A stretch of DNA of 53,210 nt from a virus: IMG/VR virus record IMGVR_UViG_3300034061_003829, positions 1-53,210 of that record; one strand, written 5' to 3'. The notes beneath the pieces are model-generated. The model searched no databases. It was not told where the DNA came from and was given only the letters and a program-made list of their open reading frames with translations. The stretch's first letter is position 1. Every line of letters starts with the position of its first letter. Below are positions 7,070 through 16,178 of the stretch, piece by piece. The position numbers and the translations under genes are program-made.

Positions 7070-10000
7070 ATGGCAAATGAGTTTAGAGTAAAAAATGGTC
7101 TGATAGTTGATGGTGATTCAACTTTAAATGGTAAAATATATGATGTTTCTGGTTCAACAGGGTCATCAGGACAAATCCTTAGTTCATCACCTAATGGTGT
7201 ATTATGGATAAGTGGTGGAACAAGCTTAACCTTAACACCTAATTTTGATTATATTGATTTTACAACGGGTTATACAACAACGGCTAAAACAGCAAGAGTT
7301 TATTACGATTCAAATGAGCAAGCATTATCTTATTTCCCTAATACACCTAGCATGGATGTAACCGTTAATATCGGTCAAGAAAGTTTAATAAGGGTATATA
7401 ATAATACAGGGGTACAAATTAATAATGGTTCTGTTGTTCATATATCCGGTTCATCATTAGGTCTTCCAACAATTGTTTTATCAAATGCTGCTTTTGATGA
7501 TAGAGCTGAAGTTGCAGGTTTTGCAACTCACGACATTCCAAATAATACTATTGGTTTTATTACCAATTTTGGTATTGTAAGAGATGTTAATACATCAGCA
7601 TTTAATGTGGGTGATGAATTATATTTATCAGATACAATATCCGGTGGTTTCACAAATAATGTAATTGGGATTAATTTTAGTTCCAGAGTTTGTTCAGTTG
7701 GTTGGGTTGTAACGACTGGCGTAACCAATGGTAAGATATTAGTGTCAATTACGAATGAAAATAAGGTTCAAAGTTTAACAAATAAACAAGTAAATATTTT
7801 ATTAGGTAATACCATATCAACAGGTGTTTTTGAATACACTGGTCTAACTAAAACATCAAATACGACATTCCAAATCGCACCTGTTAGAGGTTGGTTTGTT
7901 GATAACACAACAAACCCTGTAATACCATATGTATTACAAGTTAATTATAGTGGTAGTACAACAGGACAAACAACACCTTATTTATCGACTAGTGATGCAA
8001 CATATATATTATTAACGTCAGCCGGAACAATAAGTTATCAAACATCGTTTCCTTCCCCACAACAAAGGAGACAAAATATTTTCTTAGGTAAGGTTGTTCA
8101 TCCAAGTAGAACGTCAATATTAAATATAAATAATACTGTTGATTTTGATGTATCACCAATGCAGGCACTACGTGATTTGTGGACACCAATTAAATTAATA
8201 AATGATGGTATTATAGTATCTCCGAATGGTGCTAATTTAAATATTAATACATCGGCAGGAGGATTGTGGGGTAATGGTATTGGTTGGACTACAAATCAAT
8301 TAAACCCCAATCAGGTATCAATAGCAGCCAAATCACCTGCTTCTTTCTTTTATAGGACTCAAACAGGTGGTACTTCTTCTTCCGTAACATTGATTGATCC
8401 AACAAAATATGATGTTGGTGGTGCTATAACTAGTATGGGTGGTGCGGGTAGTGATAACGCCAGTAACCAACGAGTTTATTTATATCCAACAGGTGTTATA
8501 AATATATTATACGGACAAACAAACTACCCCAACTTAACAGCCGCAGTTGCTGGAATACAAACCGAAACTTTCGTTACATATCCTAACGCTCAAACCACTG
8601 GTGTTTTAATTGGTATTATTTCAGTAAGGAATGATATTGTTGCGGATGGTCAACCATTGACTAATACTAATTATGCTAAATTTACTTCAGTATCTAAATT
8701 TGGTGAATTAATAGGTGGAACTGGTGGTTTATCAACAACTACATTACAACAAGCATACGATAACTCAGTTCAACCTGAAATATTAACTAACTCAACATTG
8801 GGTGCGGTTACATTTAAAAGAGGGAGTGCATCTGAATCGGATAACGTAATTGAGGTTCAGAGTAACACAGGTAATAATACATTTGCCGTTACAGGAGAAG
8901 GTAATGTAAGTGGTAATTCATTTAACGTAAAAACTTACATATATGATAGTTTAAATACTTCAGGGGTGACAAATCAGGTATTATTTACATCACCATCAGG
9001 TGTTATATGGAATAATATTGATTATATTGTAACAGGCTTAACAAATAATAAAGTTATTGAATTAGGTAGTGGTGTAGGTTCTACATTAAGAATAAGTAAT
9101 AGTAATTTATCATCAGGTAGTTATTCTGGTGTATTAAGCGGAACGGGTAATACAGCTTCAGGTAGTTATTCTCTTGTGGGTGGTGGTGTATCTAATATTG
9201 TGACAGGTGAAATAGGATTTATAGGTGCTGGATGCTTGAATACAATCACATCAACATTTTCATCTGTAAATGGTGGTTGTAATAATGATATATTTGGTGA
9301 TTATTCATTTATAGGTGGTGGTAGAAGTAATTTAGTTTCAGGTCTTTGTTCGGTAGTAGGTGGTGGTTCAACAAATACCGCATCAAATACATTTACAACA
9401 ATCGGTGGTGGTTCAGGTAATACTGTATCATCAATATTTTCAACAACAGCCGGTGGTGTATTAAATACGGCATCAGGTAACTACGCATCAATCGGTGGTG
9501 GGTGTAGAAACATTGTTGGTGGTTTATTTGGTACAGTTGCTGGTGGTAGATTTAACTCAGCCGGTGGTGAAAGTTCTATTGTATTAGGTGGACAACAAAA
9601 TGCAGCTGTTTTTACAGGTGGTGCCATTGCAGGTGGTTGTTTAAATACATCTAACTGTTTCTATGTAACAATTGCTGGTGGTTGTTGTAACTCATCAAAT
9701 GGTGATAGTGCAACTATTATTGGTGGTAGATGTAATAGATCATCGGGAGCTTGTTCAACAATATCAGGTGGATATGCTAATACATCATCAGCGGCTTTTT
9801 CAAATGTAGGTGGTGGTTTTAGAAATATAGTGTCAGGAGCTTGTTCATTTATTGGTGGTGGTTCAGGACATACGGTTTCAAACTCTTTTTCAAGTCTTGT
9901 TAGTGGTTGGAGGAATACCGTATCAGGGACTTATTGTGGTATTGCAGCAACTGCTAACTCGTTGGTTGGTGGTGTAGGTAATGCAATTAATACATCTTTT

Positions 10001-11236
10001 TCAGGTGTTACAGGTATAAACTATGTTGGTTATTCATTCGTAGGTGGTGGATTAAGTAACTCTAATTTTGGAACTTTCTCAACACTATCAGGTGGTTATT
10101 TAAATAGAACTTGTTCGGTATCAACGACTGTTGGTGGTGGTTGTGGTAATACTTCATCAGCGAGGTATTCAACTGTGGTAGGTGGTCATGGTAATACAGC
10201 ATCAGGTAACTGTTCGGTGTCTGGTGGTAGGTTGGGAGTCGCATCTCAACCAGGGACAGTTTCTTTTGGGGTTTTTAATACCGCATCAGGAACTTATTCA
10301 CTTGTTGCCGGTGGAAGAAGTAGCACGGCTTCAGGATACGCATCAGCAATCGCAGGTGGTAGACAAAATACAACTACAGCTTGTTGTTCATTTGTAGGTG
10401 GTGGTTGGAGAAATGTATCGTCAGGTATTTTTTCAGTTGTAGGTGGTGGTTGTAATAATTTATCACAAGGTGCTTATAGTGGTATATTAGGTGGTTTATC
10501 AGGATTTACAGGTGCTTATTCAGTAGTTGTTGGAGGTAAATCAAATACAGCTTCAGGGACATATTCAGGTATTCTTGGTGGTTCAGGTAATACTATAACA
10601 ACAACTAACTCATTTATTATTGGTTCAAATATTTCAGCCACAACTAATAACACAACCTTTGTTCGTTCACTAAACGTATCAGCAACACAATCTGTGGCTG
10701 GTAATCAGGAAACAGGTATATTAGTAAGAGGTTCCGGAACTGTTGGTGGAAACGAATTTTTAGATTTTATAAGAGGTGAAAATACATTTTCTAGTGCTAC
10801 TAACACTAAAAAAACAATTAGAATAAACAATATCGGCACCTTTGAAATTGTTAATAACGCATATAGTACCGTAATATTATCCCTTACAGATGCCGGTGTT
10901 TTAAGTACACCTGGTGGTGGAACTTCCGATATTAGAACCAAAACAAATATAGAATATATTAATGATGATTATATACCATTTATAAATAAATTAAAACCGG
11001 TAAGGTTTGAGTTTAATGGTAATATTGGAGTTAAAAGACATGGTTTTATCGCTCAAGATGTTTTAGAAATTAAACCTGACTTAGTTTTAGGTAATGGTGG
11101 TGATGAAAATGGAACATATGGTTTAGATTATGATGGTATATTATCTTTAACAGTTAAAGCATTACAAGAAGCTAATTCTAAAATAGAAAGTTTAGAGAAA
11201 GAAATTACAGACATAAAAGCTTTATTAAATAAGTAA
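7070..11236 (+). CDS. Giant tail fibre 2 with C-terminal S74 chaperone domain
   Basis: A 1388-residue fibre. The N-terminus (MANEFRVKNGLIVDGDSTL) is a typical fibre attachment segment. Residues about 50-640 are globular beta domains. Residues about 670-1190 are beta-roll repeats (GGGxxNTxSG) closed by FIIGSNISATTNNTTFV. The last 103 residues are a peptidase S74 intramolecular chaperone: SDIRTK starts at Ser1286 with Lys1291 five residues on, the spacing of the known Ser/Lys self-cleavage dyad, followed by RHGFIAQDV and a C-terminal coiled coil. In that family the domain trimerises the fibre and then cuts itself off before the Ser. It is the only giant fibre here with this domain. An APS kinase gene follows after 19 bases. 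Confidence 0.85.
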   Translation: MANEFRVKNGLIVDGDSTLNGKIYDVSGSTGSSGQILSSSPNGVLWISGGTSLTLTPNFDYIDFTTGYTTTAKTARVYYDSNEQALSYFPNTPSMDVTVNIGQESLIRVYNNTGVQINNGSVVHISGSSLGLPTIVLSNAAFDDRAEVAGFATHDIPNNTIGFITNFGIVRDVNTSAFNVGDELYLSDTISGGFTNNVIGINFSSRVCSVGWVVTTGVTNGKILVSITNENKVQSLTNKQVNILLGNTISTGVFEYTGLTKTSNTTFQIAPVRGWFVDNTTNPVIPYVLQVNYSGSTTGQTTPYLSTSDATYILLTSAGTISYQTSFPSPQQRRQNIFLGKVVHPSRTSILNINNTVDFDVSPMQALRDLWTPIKLINDGIIVSPNGANLNINTSAGGLWGNGIGWTTNQLNPNQVSIAAKSPASFFYRTQTGGTSSSVTLIDPTKYDVGGAITSMGGAGSDNASNQRVYLYPTGVINILYGQTNYPNLTAAVAGIQTETFVTYPNAQTTGVLIGIISVRNDIVADGQPLTNTNYAKFTSVSKFGELIGGTGGLSTTTLQQAYDNSVQPEILTNSTLGAVTFKRGSASESDNVIEVQSNTGNNTFAVTGEGNVSGNSFNVKTYIYDSLNTSGVTNQVLFTSPSGVIWNNIDYIVTGLTNNKVIELGSGVGSTLRISNSNLSSGSYSGVLSGTGNTASGSYSLVGGGVSNIVTGEIGFIGAGCLNTITSTFSSVNGGCNNDIFGDYSFIGGGRSNLVSGLCSVVGGGSTNTASNTFTTIGGGSGNTVSSIFSTTAGGVLNTASGNYASIGGGCRNIVGGLFGTVAGGRFNSAGGESSIVLGGQQNAAVFTGGAIAGGCLNTSNCFYVTIAGGCCNSSNGDSATIIGGRCNRSSGACSTISGGYANTSSAAFSNVGGGFRNIVSGACSFIGGGSGHTVSNSFSSLVSGWRNTVSGTYCGIAATANSLVGGVGNAINTSFSGVTGINYVGYSFVGGGLSNSNFGTFSTLSGGYLNRTCSVSTTVGGGCGNTSSARYSTVVGGHGNTASGNCSVSGGRLGVASQPGTVSFGVFNTASGTYSLVAGGRSSTASGYASAIAGGRQNTTTACCSFVGGGWRNVSSGIFSVVGGGCNNLSQGAYSGILGGLSGFTGAYSVVVGGKSNTASGTYSGILGGSGNTITTTNSFIIGSNISATTNNTTFVRSLNVSATQSVAGNQETGILVRGSGTVGGNEFLDFIRGENTFSSATNTKKTIRINNIGTFEIVNNAYSTVILSLTDAGVLSTPGGGTSDIRTKTNIEYINDDYIPFINKLKPVRFEFNGNIGVKRHGFIAQDVLEIKPDLVLGNGGDENGTYGLDYDGILSLTVKALQEANSKIESLEKEITDIKALLNK

Positions 11237-11255
11237 TTATACCTATTATTACCAT

Positions 11256-11711
11256 ATGACTAAAATTATATGGTTAATAGGGCAAGCAGGACATGGTAAA
11301 ACAGTTCTTGCAAAATTATTACAAGAACACATTGATAGAGTTGGTGTAAATGACGTGTTTCACATTGATGGTGATGATTTAAGAAATCTTACAATTAATA
11401 AAGATTATTCAAGAGCTGGAAGAGAGCAAAACATTAGAAATGCTCAGGTTATTGCTAAATATCTACAAAATAAAGGATATCATGTGGTAGTTTCACTTAT
11501 GACACCATATAGGGATTTAAGAGAAGAGTTTAAGGAAAACACAGAAAATGTATATGAGATTTATGTTCATACCACAGATATAAGAGGTAGAGAGCAGTTT
11601 CACGTTGAAGATTTTCAAAAGCCCGTATTCAATTATTTAGATATGGATACAACAAATATAACACCAGAAGAATGTTTAAAGGAGATTATAGATTATGTCG
11701 GATTGGTATAA
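11256..11711 (+). CDS. cysC: Adenylylsulfate (APS) kinase, CysC family
   Basis: A 151-residue kinase that would phosphorylate APS to PAPS, the sulfate donor for sulfotransferases. The Walker A loop is GQAGHGKT at residues 9-16; the family motif IDGDDLR is at 37-43; the substrate region NKDYSRAGREQNIRNAQ follows; VVVSLMTPYRDLREEF and EIYVHTT are also characteristic. It is shorter than cellular CysC (about 200 residues) but keeps all core motifs. It overlaps the following nucleotidyltransferase by 17 bases, and a DUF2061 gene comes next. A PAPS-dependent sulfotransferase lies 26 kb downstream in the same window, which gives the PAPS a possible use. Confidence 0.85.
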   Translation: MTKIIWLIGQAGHGKTVLAKLLQEHIDRVGVNDVFHIDGDDLRNLTINKDYSRAGREQNIRNAQVIAKYLQNKGYHVVVSLMTPYRDLREEFKENTENVYEIYVHTTDIRGREQFHVEDFQKPVFNYLDMDTTNITPEECLKEIIDYVGLV

Positions 11712-12099
11712 AAAAGTACACGTTCAGTCATCATTAGAACGTAAAGAAGGACAATATGCTATGTTTATTGGTAGATGGCAACCATTACATAAAGGACATC
11801 AAGAGATGTTTCAACAAGCAATGAATGAAGGTAAGAATATTTTAATTTGTATTAGAGATATTCAACCTGATGAAAAAAACCCATATTCAGCTGAGGAAGT
11901 AAAAGCTAATATTGTAAATCATTATTCTAATGAAGTATCGGAGGGTAAAGTAAAAGTAATGGTAATTCCTGATATTTGTTCAGTTGAGTTTGGTAGAGGT
12001 GTTGGGTATGATATTATTGAGCATTTACCACCATTGGATATTGCAAATATCTCAGCAACAAAAATAAGAGAACAATTAAAATCTGAGGGAAAATTATAA
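11695..12099 (+). CDS. HxGH nucleotidyltransferase of the APS kinase cassette
   Basis: A 134-residue protein of the cytidylyltransferase/NMN-adenylyltransferase superfamily. GRWQPLHKGH at residues 26-35 is the nucleotide-binding HxGH motif, and ISATKIRE at 119-126 is the second signature. The core is about the minimal size for this fold. Its partner could be nicotinamide mononucleotide or a pantetheine-type substrate. Because it sits between an APS kinase and a DUF2061 protein, and because ATP sulfurylases share this fold, a role in making APS is possible but unproven. Its stop overlaps the next start (TAATG), so the three genes are likely translated together. Confidence 0.75.
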   Translation: MSDWYKKVHVQSSLERKEGQYAMFIGRWQPLHKGHQEMFQQAMNEGKNILICIRDIQPDEKNPYSAEEVKANIVNHYSNEVSEGKVKVMVIPDICSVEFGRGVGYDIIEHLPPLDIANISATKIREQLKSEGKL

Positions 12100-12524
12100 T
12101 GAAAACTTATAAAATAAGATTTAATACTGCATCTACAAATGATAATGTGAGATGGAGATTAATACCTGATAATGGTGAAGAAATATTAGTATCTGATATT
12201 TTTATTGATGGTGAGGTATTCACAACAAAAGACCATATAGATGGTATAGGTTACAAATGGCATATTACTTGTAAAGGTAATTGTTTAATTAAAGATAATG
12301 TTGCTTATATTACTACACCACCAAAGGATTCCGCAGTTAAAAGACATTTATTAAAAACAATCTCTTATAGATTTTTGGGGACATTAACAACAGTAGTAAC
12401 CGCATATATTTTAGGAGCACCAATAGCGTTGGCTTCAATGTTAGGTATAGGTGAATTGGTATTAAAACCGATTATTTATTTTTTACACGAAAGAGCTTGG
12501 TATAAGTACATAAAAATAAAGTAA
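12099..12524 (+). CDS. DUF2061 membrane protein with N-terminal extension
   Basis: A 141-residue protein. Residues 1-80 form a soluble beta-rich domain (KIRFNTASTNDNVRWRLI, GYKWHITCKGNCLI). Residues about 83-141 match DUF2061: a basic start (KRHLLKTISYRFLGT), two hydrophobic segments around TVVTAYILGAPIALASMLG and VLKPIIYFL, then HERAWYK. DUF2061 proteins are known to occur near sulfate-activation (cys) genes in bacteria, and this copy directly follows an APS kinase, so a link to sulfate activation or to a membrane sulfation step is likely. The biochemical role of DUF2061 is not known. Confidence 0.7.
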   Translation: MKTYKIRFNTASTNDNVRWRLIPDNGEEILVSDIFIDGEVFTTKDHIDGIGYKWHITCKGNCLIKDNVAYITTPPKDSAVKRHLLKTISYRFLGTLTTVVTAYILGAPIALASMLGIGELVLKPIIYFLHERAWYKYIKIK

Positions 12525-12525
12525 G

Positions 12526-12533
12526 TATTTATG
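12526..12533 (+). promoter_or_regulatory. Late-type box TATTTATG, 4 nt before ATG
   Basis: A one-mismatch copy of the late box, with four bases before the ATG at 12538. Confidence 0.45.
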
Positions 12534-12537
12534 TATA

Positions 12538-13407
12538 ATGGGAGTAATAATACAAAATCAATCAATAGTAAGAGGTAACGTAGTTATTAATCGGTTAAAT
12601 CCACCATCACCTTATAATTCATTAAATACAATAGCGAATTATTTAAGGGGTAATATGACAGCCTTTAGAAACCCAAGTTTTTATACTTATTGGTTAGATA
12701 ATGGTATTCCACCAACTTATTCTACAGCAGGAATACCTGATGGTGTTCAAATAAATGATGGTGGTGCCGATATGTTTGATGGTGGTAATATAACAACACC
12801 ATGGCTTAGAAATAATGTAACATATACTACTACCGCAGGTTGGTCAGCTGCGTCATATCCTAACTCTATTAATTACAGTAGTTCAACAATCAATAACATA
12901 GATAGTGATTTTTATTATACGAGTTTGGGTTATATTAGATATTCAGGTGGAACTCAAAATGGTTTATACCATCCTTTAACTGTTATTGGTACAAGGCTTA
13001 ATCAAGGAAGTCCTATTGGTTGGCAAATTGGTGGTAATTCAGGTGCGGATGGTGGTGGTATATTAGCATCAGGTTTATTATATAATGGAGATGTTTTAAG
13101 TGGATTTACGGTATATGCTTTTTTTAGGGAAACATATAACGCCACTGATCCTTCACATTGTAATTTATTTATTTTAATGGGACATCCAAATTGGCGTTCA
13201 GGTTATGGGGCTGTAAGAACATTTGCCGACCCTGTGTCGAATGGTGGTTGTGGTGGTTTTTTAGCTATGACAGGTTCTTCAATTAATAACTTATTGGCAA
13301 TACAAACCCTATTAAGTAAAGCTAGTGGTGTATTAGTTACATCGGCAGAGTGTCAGACAGTCGTCCAAAACTTCGTGTTAAAAGTTAAAGAAGCCGTTAA
13401 TTTTTAA
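12538..13407 (+). CDS. Probable virion protein, Gly/Asn/Tyr-rich, 289 aa
   Basis: No family is recognised. The composition (Gly, Asn, Ser, Thr, Tyr, few Lys/Glu) and the position between fibre and baseplate-type genes suggest an exposed virion protein. Residues about 35-245 look like an all-beta globular domain with many aromatics (NPSFYTYWLDNGIPPTYS, GWQIGGNSGADGGG, FILMGHPNWRSGYG). The C-terminal 40 residues are helical. Three Cys lie in the last third. The phrase 'LDNGIPPTYS' and the Trp-rich pattern could belong to a carbohydrate-binding tip, but this is a guess. It is preceded by a late-type box and followed by tandem boxes. Confidence 0.6.
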   Translation: MGVIIQNQSIVRGNVVINRLNPPSPYNSLNTIANYLRGNMTAFRNPSFYTYWLDNGIPPTYSTAGIPDGVQINDGGADMFDGGNITTPWLRNNVTYTTTAGWSAASYPNSINYSSSTINNIDSDFYYTSLGYIRYSGGTQNGLYHPLTVIGTRLNQGSPIGWQIGGNSGADGGGILASGLLYNGDVLSGFTVYAFFRETYNATDPSHCNLFILMGHPNWRSGYGAVRTFADPVSNGGCGGFLAMTGSSINNLLAIQTLLSKASGVLVTSAECQTVVQNFVLKVKEAVNF

Positions 13408-13418
13408 TATTTTGCTTT

Positions 13419-13442
13419 TATTTATAAAGTAAAGTATTTATA
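13419..13442 (+). promoter_or_regulatory. Tandem late-type boxes
   Basis: Two perfect TATTTATA copies, at 13419-13426 and 13435-13442, start 16 bp apart. The second ends four bases before the ATG at 13447. Confidence 0.55.
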
Positions 13443-13446
13443 ATAG

Positions 13447-14130
13447 ATGAACGAGGCAATATCAAAAGAAAGATTATCTTCTAAAGATTTATATTTAAAT
13501 AGATTCCTTAAAAAGGATAAAAAACCAAAGAAAGAACCAAATCTAGATGATAGTTATTTGGTTAAACTTAGGAATGCTGTTAAAAGTATAAACTATAAAG
13601 ACATAGATTTTCAATCAACAGAACAGTATCAGAGTGAGCAGTTCTATAACGTGGAAATAGATAATAAGGAAATCAATCTATTACTAACTTATGTTAAGAA
13701 TTATGCGTTACAAGATAAAGTTGCCGGTGAAAAAGTAAAACCTGAAAAGTTTGAGTTTGTTGTTAGTGTAAATGAAACAGATTTCAATAGAGTTCATTTT
13801 CGTAAATCTTTACCTAAATTATTAAGAGGTATTGGTCTTGGTTATAAAATATATAAATCATTAGCCTTTAAATTAGGTTATATATCATCAGATAATACAG
13901 CCACATTCGCAGCTCAATCAGTATGGTATTATTTAATACAAGACCCAGATTTTAATTATATTTTACATAAAAACTTTGTATTCATAATAATACGTGATTT
14001 ACCAGTTCAAAAGAAAATAAATGCAGTTATTTCATATATGAAGCATTACAAATGGTTATTTGAAGATGAGAGTGAGTTTGATATTGATGATGAATTAGTT
14101 CAAGAATTAGAAGAATATGGCAATACCTAA
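13447..14130 (+). CDS. Phage protein of unknown function, 227 aa
   Basis: The N-terminal 35 residues are basic and probably disordered (KKDKKPKKEPN). The rest is mixed alpha/beta, with a long conserved-looking core (LPKLLRGIGLGYKIYKSLAFKLGYISS, FVFIIIRDLPVQKKINAVISYM) and an acidic C-terminus. There are no cysteines or membrane segments. It overlaps the following gene by 14 bases, and that gene has a paralogue downstream, so this protein probably belongs to the same tail or baseplate assembly. I do not recognise the family. Confidence 0.6.
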   Translation: MNEAISKERLSSKDLYLNRFLKKDKKPKKEPNLDDSYLVKLRNAVKSINYKDIDFQSTEQYQSEQFYNVEIDNKEINLLLTYVKNYALQDKVAGEKVKPEKFEFVVSVNETDFNRVHFRKSLPKLLRGIGLGYKIYKSLAFKLGYISSDNTATFAAQSVWYYLIQDPDFNYILHKNFVFIIIRDLPVQKKINAVISYMKHYKWLFEDESEFDIDDELVQELEEYGNT

Positions 14131-14920
14131 GAAAACTGTAAATATTGTCGCTCAGAAACAATTAAATAATGAAAGAGTTCATTTAGTTGAGCGTATTAGG
14201 CAGAACGAAAGTTTTCTACCTAAAGGGATATTGCATGAAGATTTGGATAGGGGTTTTGTTGATTTTGTAAATAACGATATAACTCTAAATATTGATGGTA
14301 AGGGTGTTCCTGTTTTGTTTATATCATTACAGAATTGGAATGAGTTTACAAAAACTTGGGAGTTTGCGGATAAATATAAGAATGTTCAGATGCCGTTTAT
14401 CACTATTGTTAGGAATACAAATATAAACTTAAATGAACAAATGAGATATAATATTCCTTACCTTTTTAAAAAAGACTTGTTGAAATTCCCTGTATGGAAT
14501 GGTAATAGAAATGGTTATGATATATATGAAATACCACAACCTGTTAGGGTTAATATATCATATGATGTAACAATATTTTCAACAAGAATGAAGGAATTGA
14601 ATAGGTATAATAAAATTATGTTGACTAAATTTTCATCTAATCAGGCCTATACAACAATAAATGGGCATTATATCCCAATAAGATTAGATGGGGTGTCAAG
14701 TGATAACCAAGTTGATATAATGAGTAAAAAGTTTTATAAACAAACTTATAAACTTATTGAAGAAGGATTATTATTGGATGAAAATAATTTTGTAATAAAA
14801 CCAGCAATAGATAGAACAATAATAAATTATATTCCAGGTGTAGCTAAAGGTACTGCGGTTGTTGATCCAAGTGAGAATCAGTTTGTGGTTAATGGTTATA
14901 TTGATGATTATTTTGAATAA
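14117..14920 (+). CDS. Phage structural protein, paralogue A
   Basis: A 267-residue protein closely related to the N-terminal 230 residues of the protein at 16179-17543. Both share blocks such as VERIRQNE-FLPKG-LHEDLDRGF, VPVLF-S-QNWNEFTKTW, MPFITIVRNT and VWNGNRNGYDIYEIPQPV. The pattern recalls conserved virion proteins of large phages, but I cannot name a T4 equivalent. Both copies flank a short tail fibre, which suggests that they are baseplate or neck proteins holding fibres. No catalytic motif is visible. The fibre starts six bases after its stop. Confidence 0.65.
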   Translation: MAIPKKTVNIVAQKQLNNERVHLVERIRQNESFLPKGILHEDLDRGFVDFVNNDITLNIDGKGVPVLFISLQNWNEFTKTWEFADKYKNVQMPFITIVRNTNINLNEQMRYNIPYLFKKDLLKFPVWNGNRNGYDIYEIPQPVRVNISYDVTIFSTRMKELNRYNKIMLTKFSSNQAYTTINGHYIPIRLDGVSSDNQVDIMSKKFYKQTYKLIEEGLLLDENNFVIKPAIDRTIINYIPGVAKGTAVVDPSENQFVVNGYIDDYFE

Positions 14921-14925
14921 AAGAT

Positions 14926-16164
14926 ATGGGATTAGTATTAAGAGAAGTAAAAGGTAGTAAATTAACTATTCAAGAAATGGATGGTAATTTAACTTATTTG
15001 GATGGTGGTATTACAGCGAACACCCAAAATATTAACGCTAAATTAAATGTAAGTGATTTTAATTCATATAGTAGTAATACTAATACATTAATTGGTAATA
15101 AATTAAATGTAAGTGATTTTAATATATATAGTTCTACAACTAATACATTAATTAATTCTAAGTTAAATCTAACTGATTTTAGTTTATATAGCTCTACAAC
15201 TAATACATTAATTAATTCTAAGTTAGATCTAATTGATTTTAGTTCATACAGTTCAACCACAAATACAAGAATAAATAATAAATTAGATATTTCAATATTT
15301 GCAACATACACAGCAACCACGGCTTCAAATACGTCAGGTGTTACTTATAGTGATTTTGCGGCCTATACCGCAGCAACAAATACGAGAATAAATAATAAAT
15401 TAGATATTTCAATATTTGCAACATACACAGCAACTACAGCTTCAAACGTATCCGGTGTAACTTATAATGATTTTGCAGCTTATACCGCAGCAACAAATAC
15501 GAGGATAAATAACAATTTTAGTCAGTTTACAGGGTTTACTAATAGTTTTTATGTATATACATCAACAACAAACACGAGAATAAATAATAAAGTAGAAACA
15601 TCTACTTATAATACATTTACCGGAACTACATTACCAGTAACTTATTTTAGGTTAGGTGGTAATTCATTTGGGTCAAGCGCTTTATTAGGTACTAATGACA
15701 CTCAAAGTTTAGGGTTTGAAACTAATGCCTTAACTAGAATGACAATAGCAAGTGGTGGTAATGTGGCGATTAATACAACACCTACCGCTAATAGATTAGA
15801 ATTATATCAGTCAGGTGGAACCGTATTTAACGTTGGTGGTGGTGTTGGTAACTTATTTACTGTAAACGATTCAAATGTTGGTAATTTATTAACAGTTCAA
15901 GATGTTTCAGGTAATACTATATTTTTAACAACATCAAGTGGTCAATCAGGTTTTAATACATCAGCAATTACACAATCAGCTCAAGTTCAAATAGATAGCA
16001 CCACAAAAGGATTTTTACCCCCAAGAATGACAGGTGTTCAAGTGGAAGCCATACCATCACCAGCTGAAGGTTTATTGGTATATGCGACAGATGCTGGGGT
16101 TGGTTCAGTAACAAGTAAAGGTTGGTGGGGTTATGATGGATCAACTTGGGTTAAATTAAATTAA
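14926..16164 (+). CDS. Short tail fibre with 20-residue stalk repeats
   Basis: A 412-residue fibre. The N-terminus (MGLVLREVKGSKLTIQEMDG) is a common phage-fibre attachment motif. Residues about 38-230 are stalk repeats of the form TNTLINSKLNLTDFSLYSS, with an exact 20-residue period in the first four units, probably a trimeric coiled or triple-beta shaft. Residues about 240-340 are a beta domain with GGN-type strands. The last 65 residues contain STTKGFLPPRMTGVQ and end in GWWGYDGSTWVKLN, a C-terminal motif often seen in fibre-like proteins of Bacteroidota and their phages. It lacks the beta-roll head of the giant fibres and shares their stalk. Confidence 0.75.
   Translation: MGLVLREVKGSKLTIQEMDGNLTYLDGGITANTQNINAKLNVSDFNSYSSNTNTLIGNKLNVSDFNIYSSTTNTLINSKLNLTDFSLYSSTTNTLINSKLDLIDFSSYSSTTNTRINNKLDISIFATYTATTASNTSGVTYSDFAAYTAATNTRINNKLDISIFATYTATTASNVSGVTYNDFAAYTAATNTRINNNFSQFTGFTNSFYVYTSTTNTRINNKVETSTYNTFTGTTLPVTYFRLGGNSFGSSALLGTNDTQSLGFETNALTRMTIASGGNVAINTTPTANRLELYQSGGTVFNVGGGVGNLFTVNDSNVGNLLTVQDVSGNTIFLTTSSGQSGFNTSAITQSAQVQIDSTTKGFLPPRMTGVQVEAIPSPAEGLLVYATDAGVGSVTSKGWWGYDGSTWVKLN
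15061..15300 (+). repeat. 60-bp tandem units encoding fibre stalk
   Basis: Four consecutive 60-bp units (from 15061, 15121, 15181 and 15241) encode 20 residues each around TNTLINSKL. The middle two are nearly identical. The repeats continue in a more diverged form to about 15600. Confidence 0.85.
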
Positions 16165-16166
16165 AC

Positions 16167-16174
16167 TATTTATA
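16167..16174 (+). promoter_or_regulatory. Late-type promoter box, 4 nt before ATG
   Basis: Perfect ACTATTTATA context. Only four bases separate the box from the ATG at 16179, which is one of the clearest candidates for a leaderless start. Confidence 0.6.
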
Positions 16175-16178
16175 TATA

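Noticed and set aside
11695-12099. Firm call as ATP sulfurylase
   Set aside because: The HxGH fold fits, but the sequence does not show the specific sulfurylase motif, and NMN adenylyltransferase-type relatives are at least as likely.
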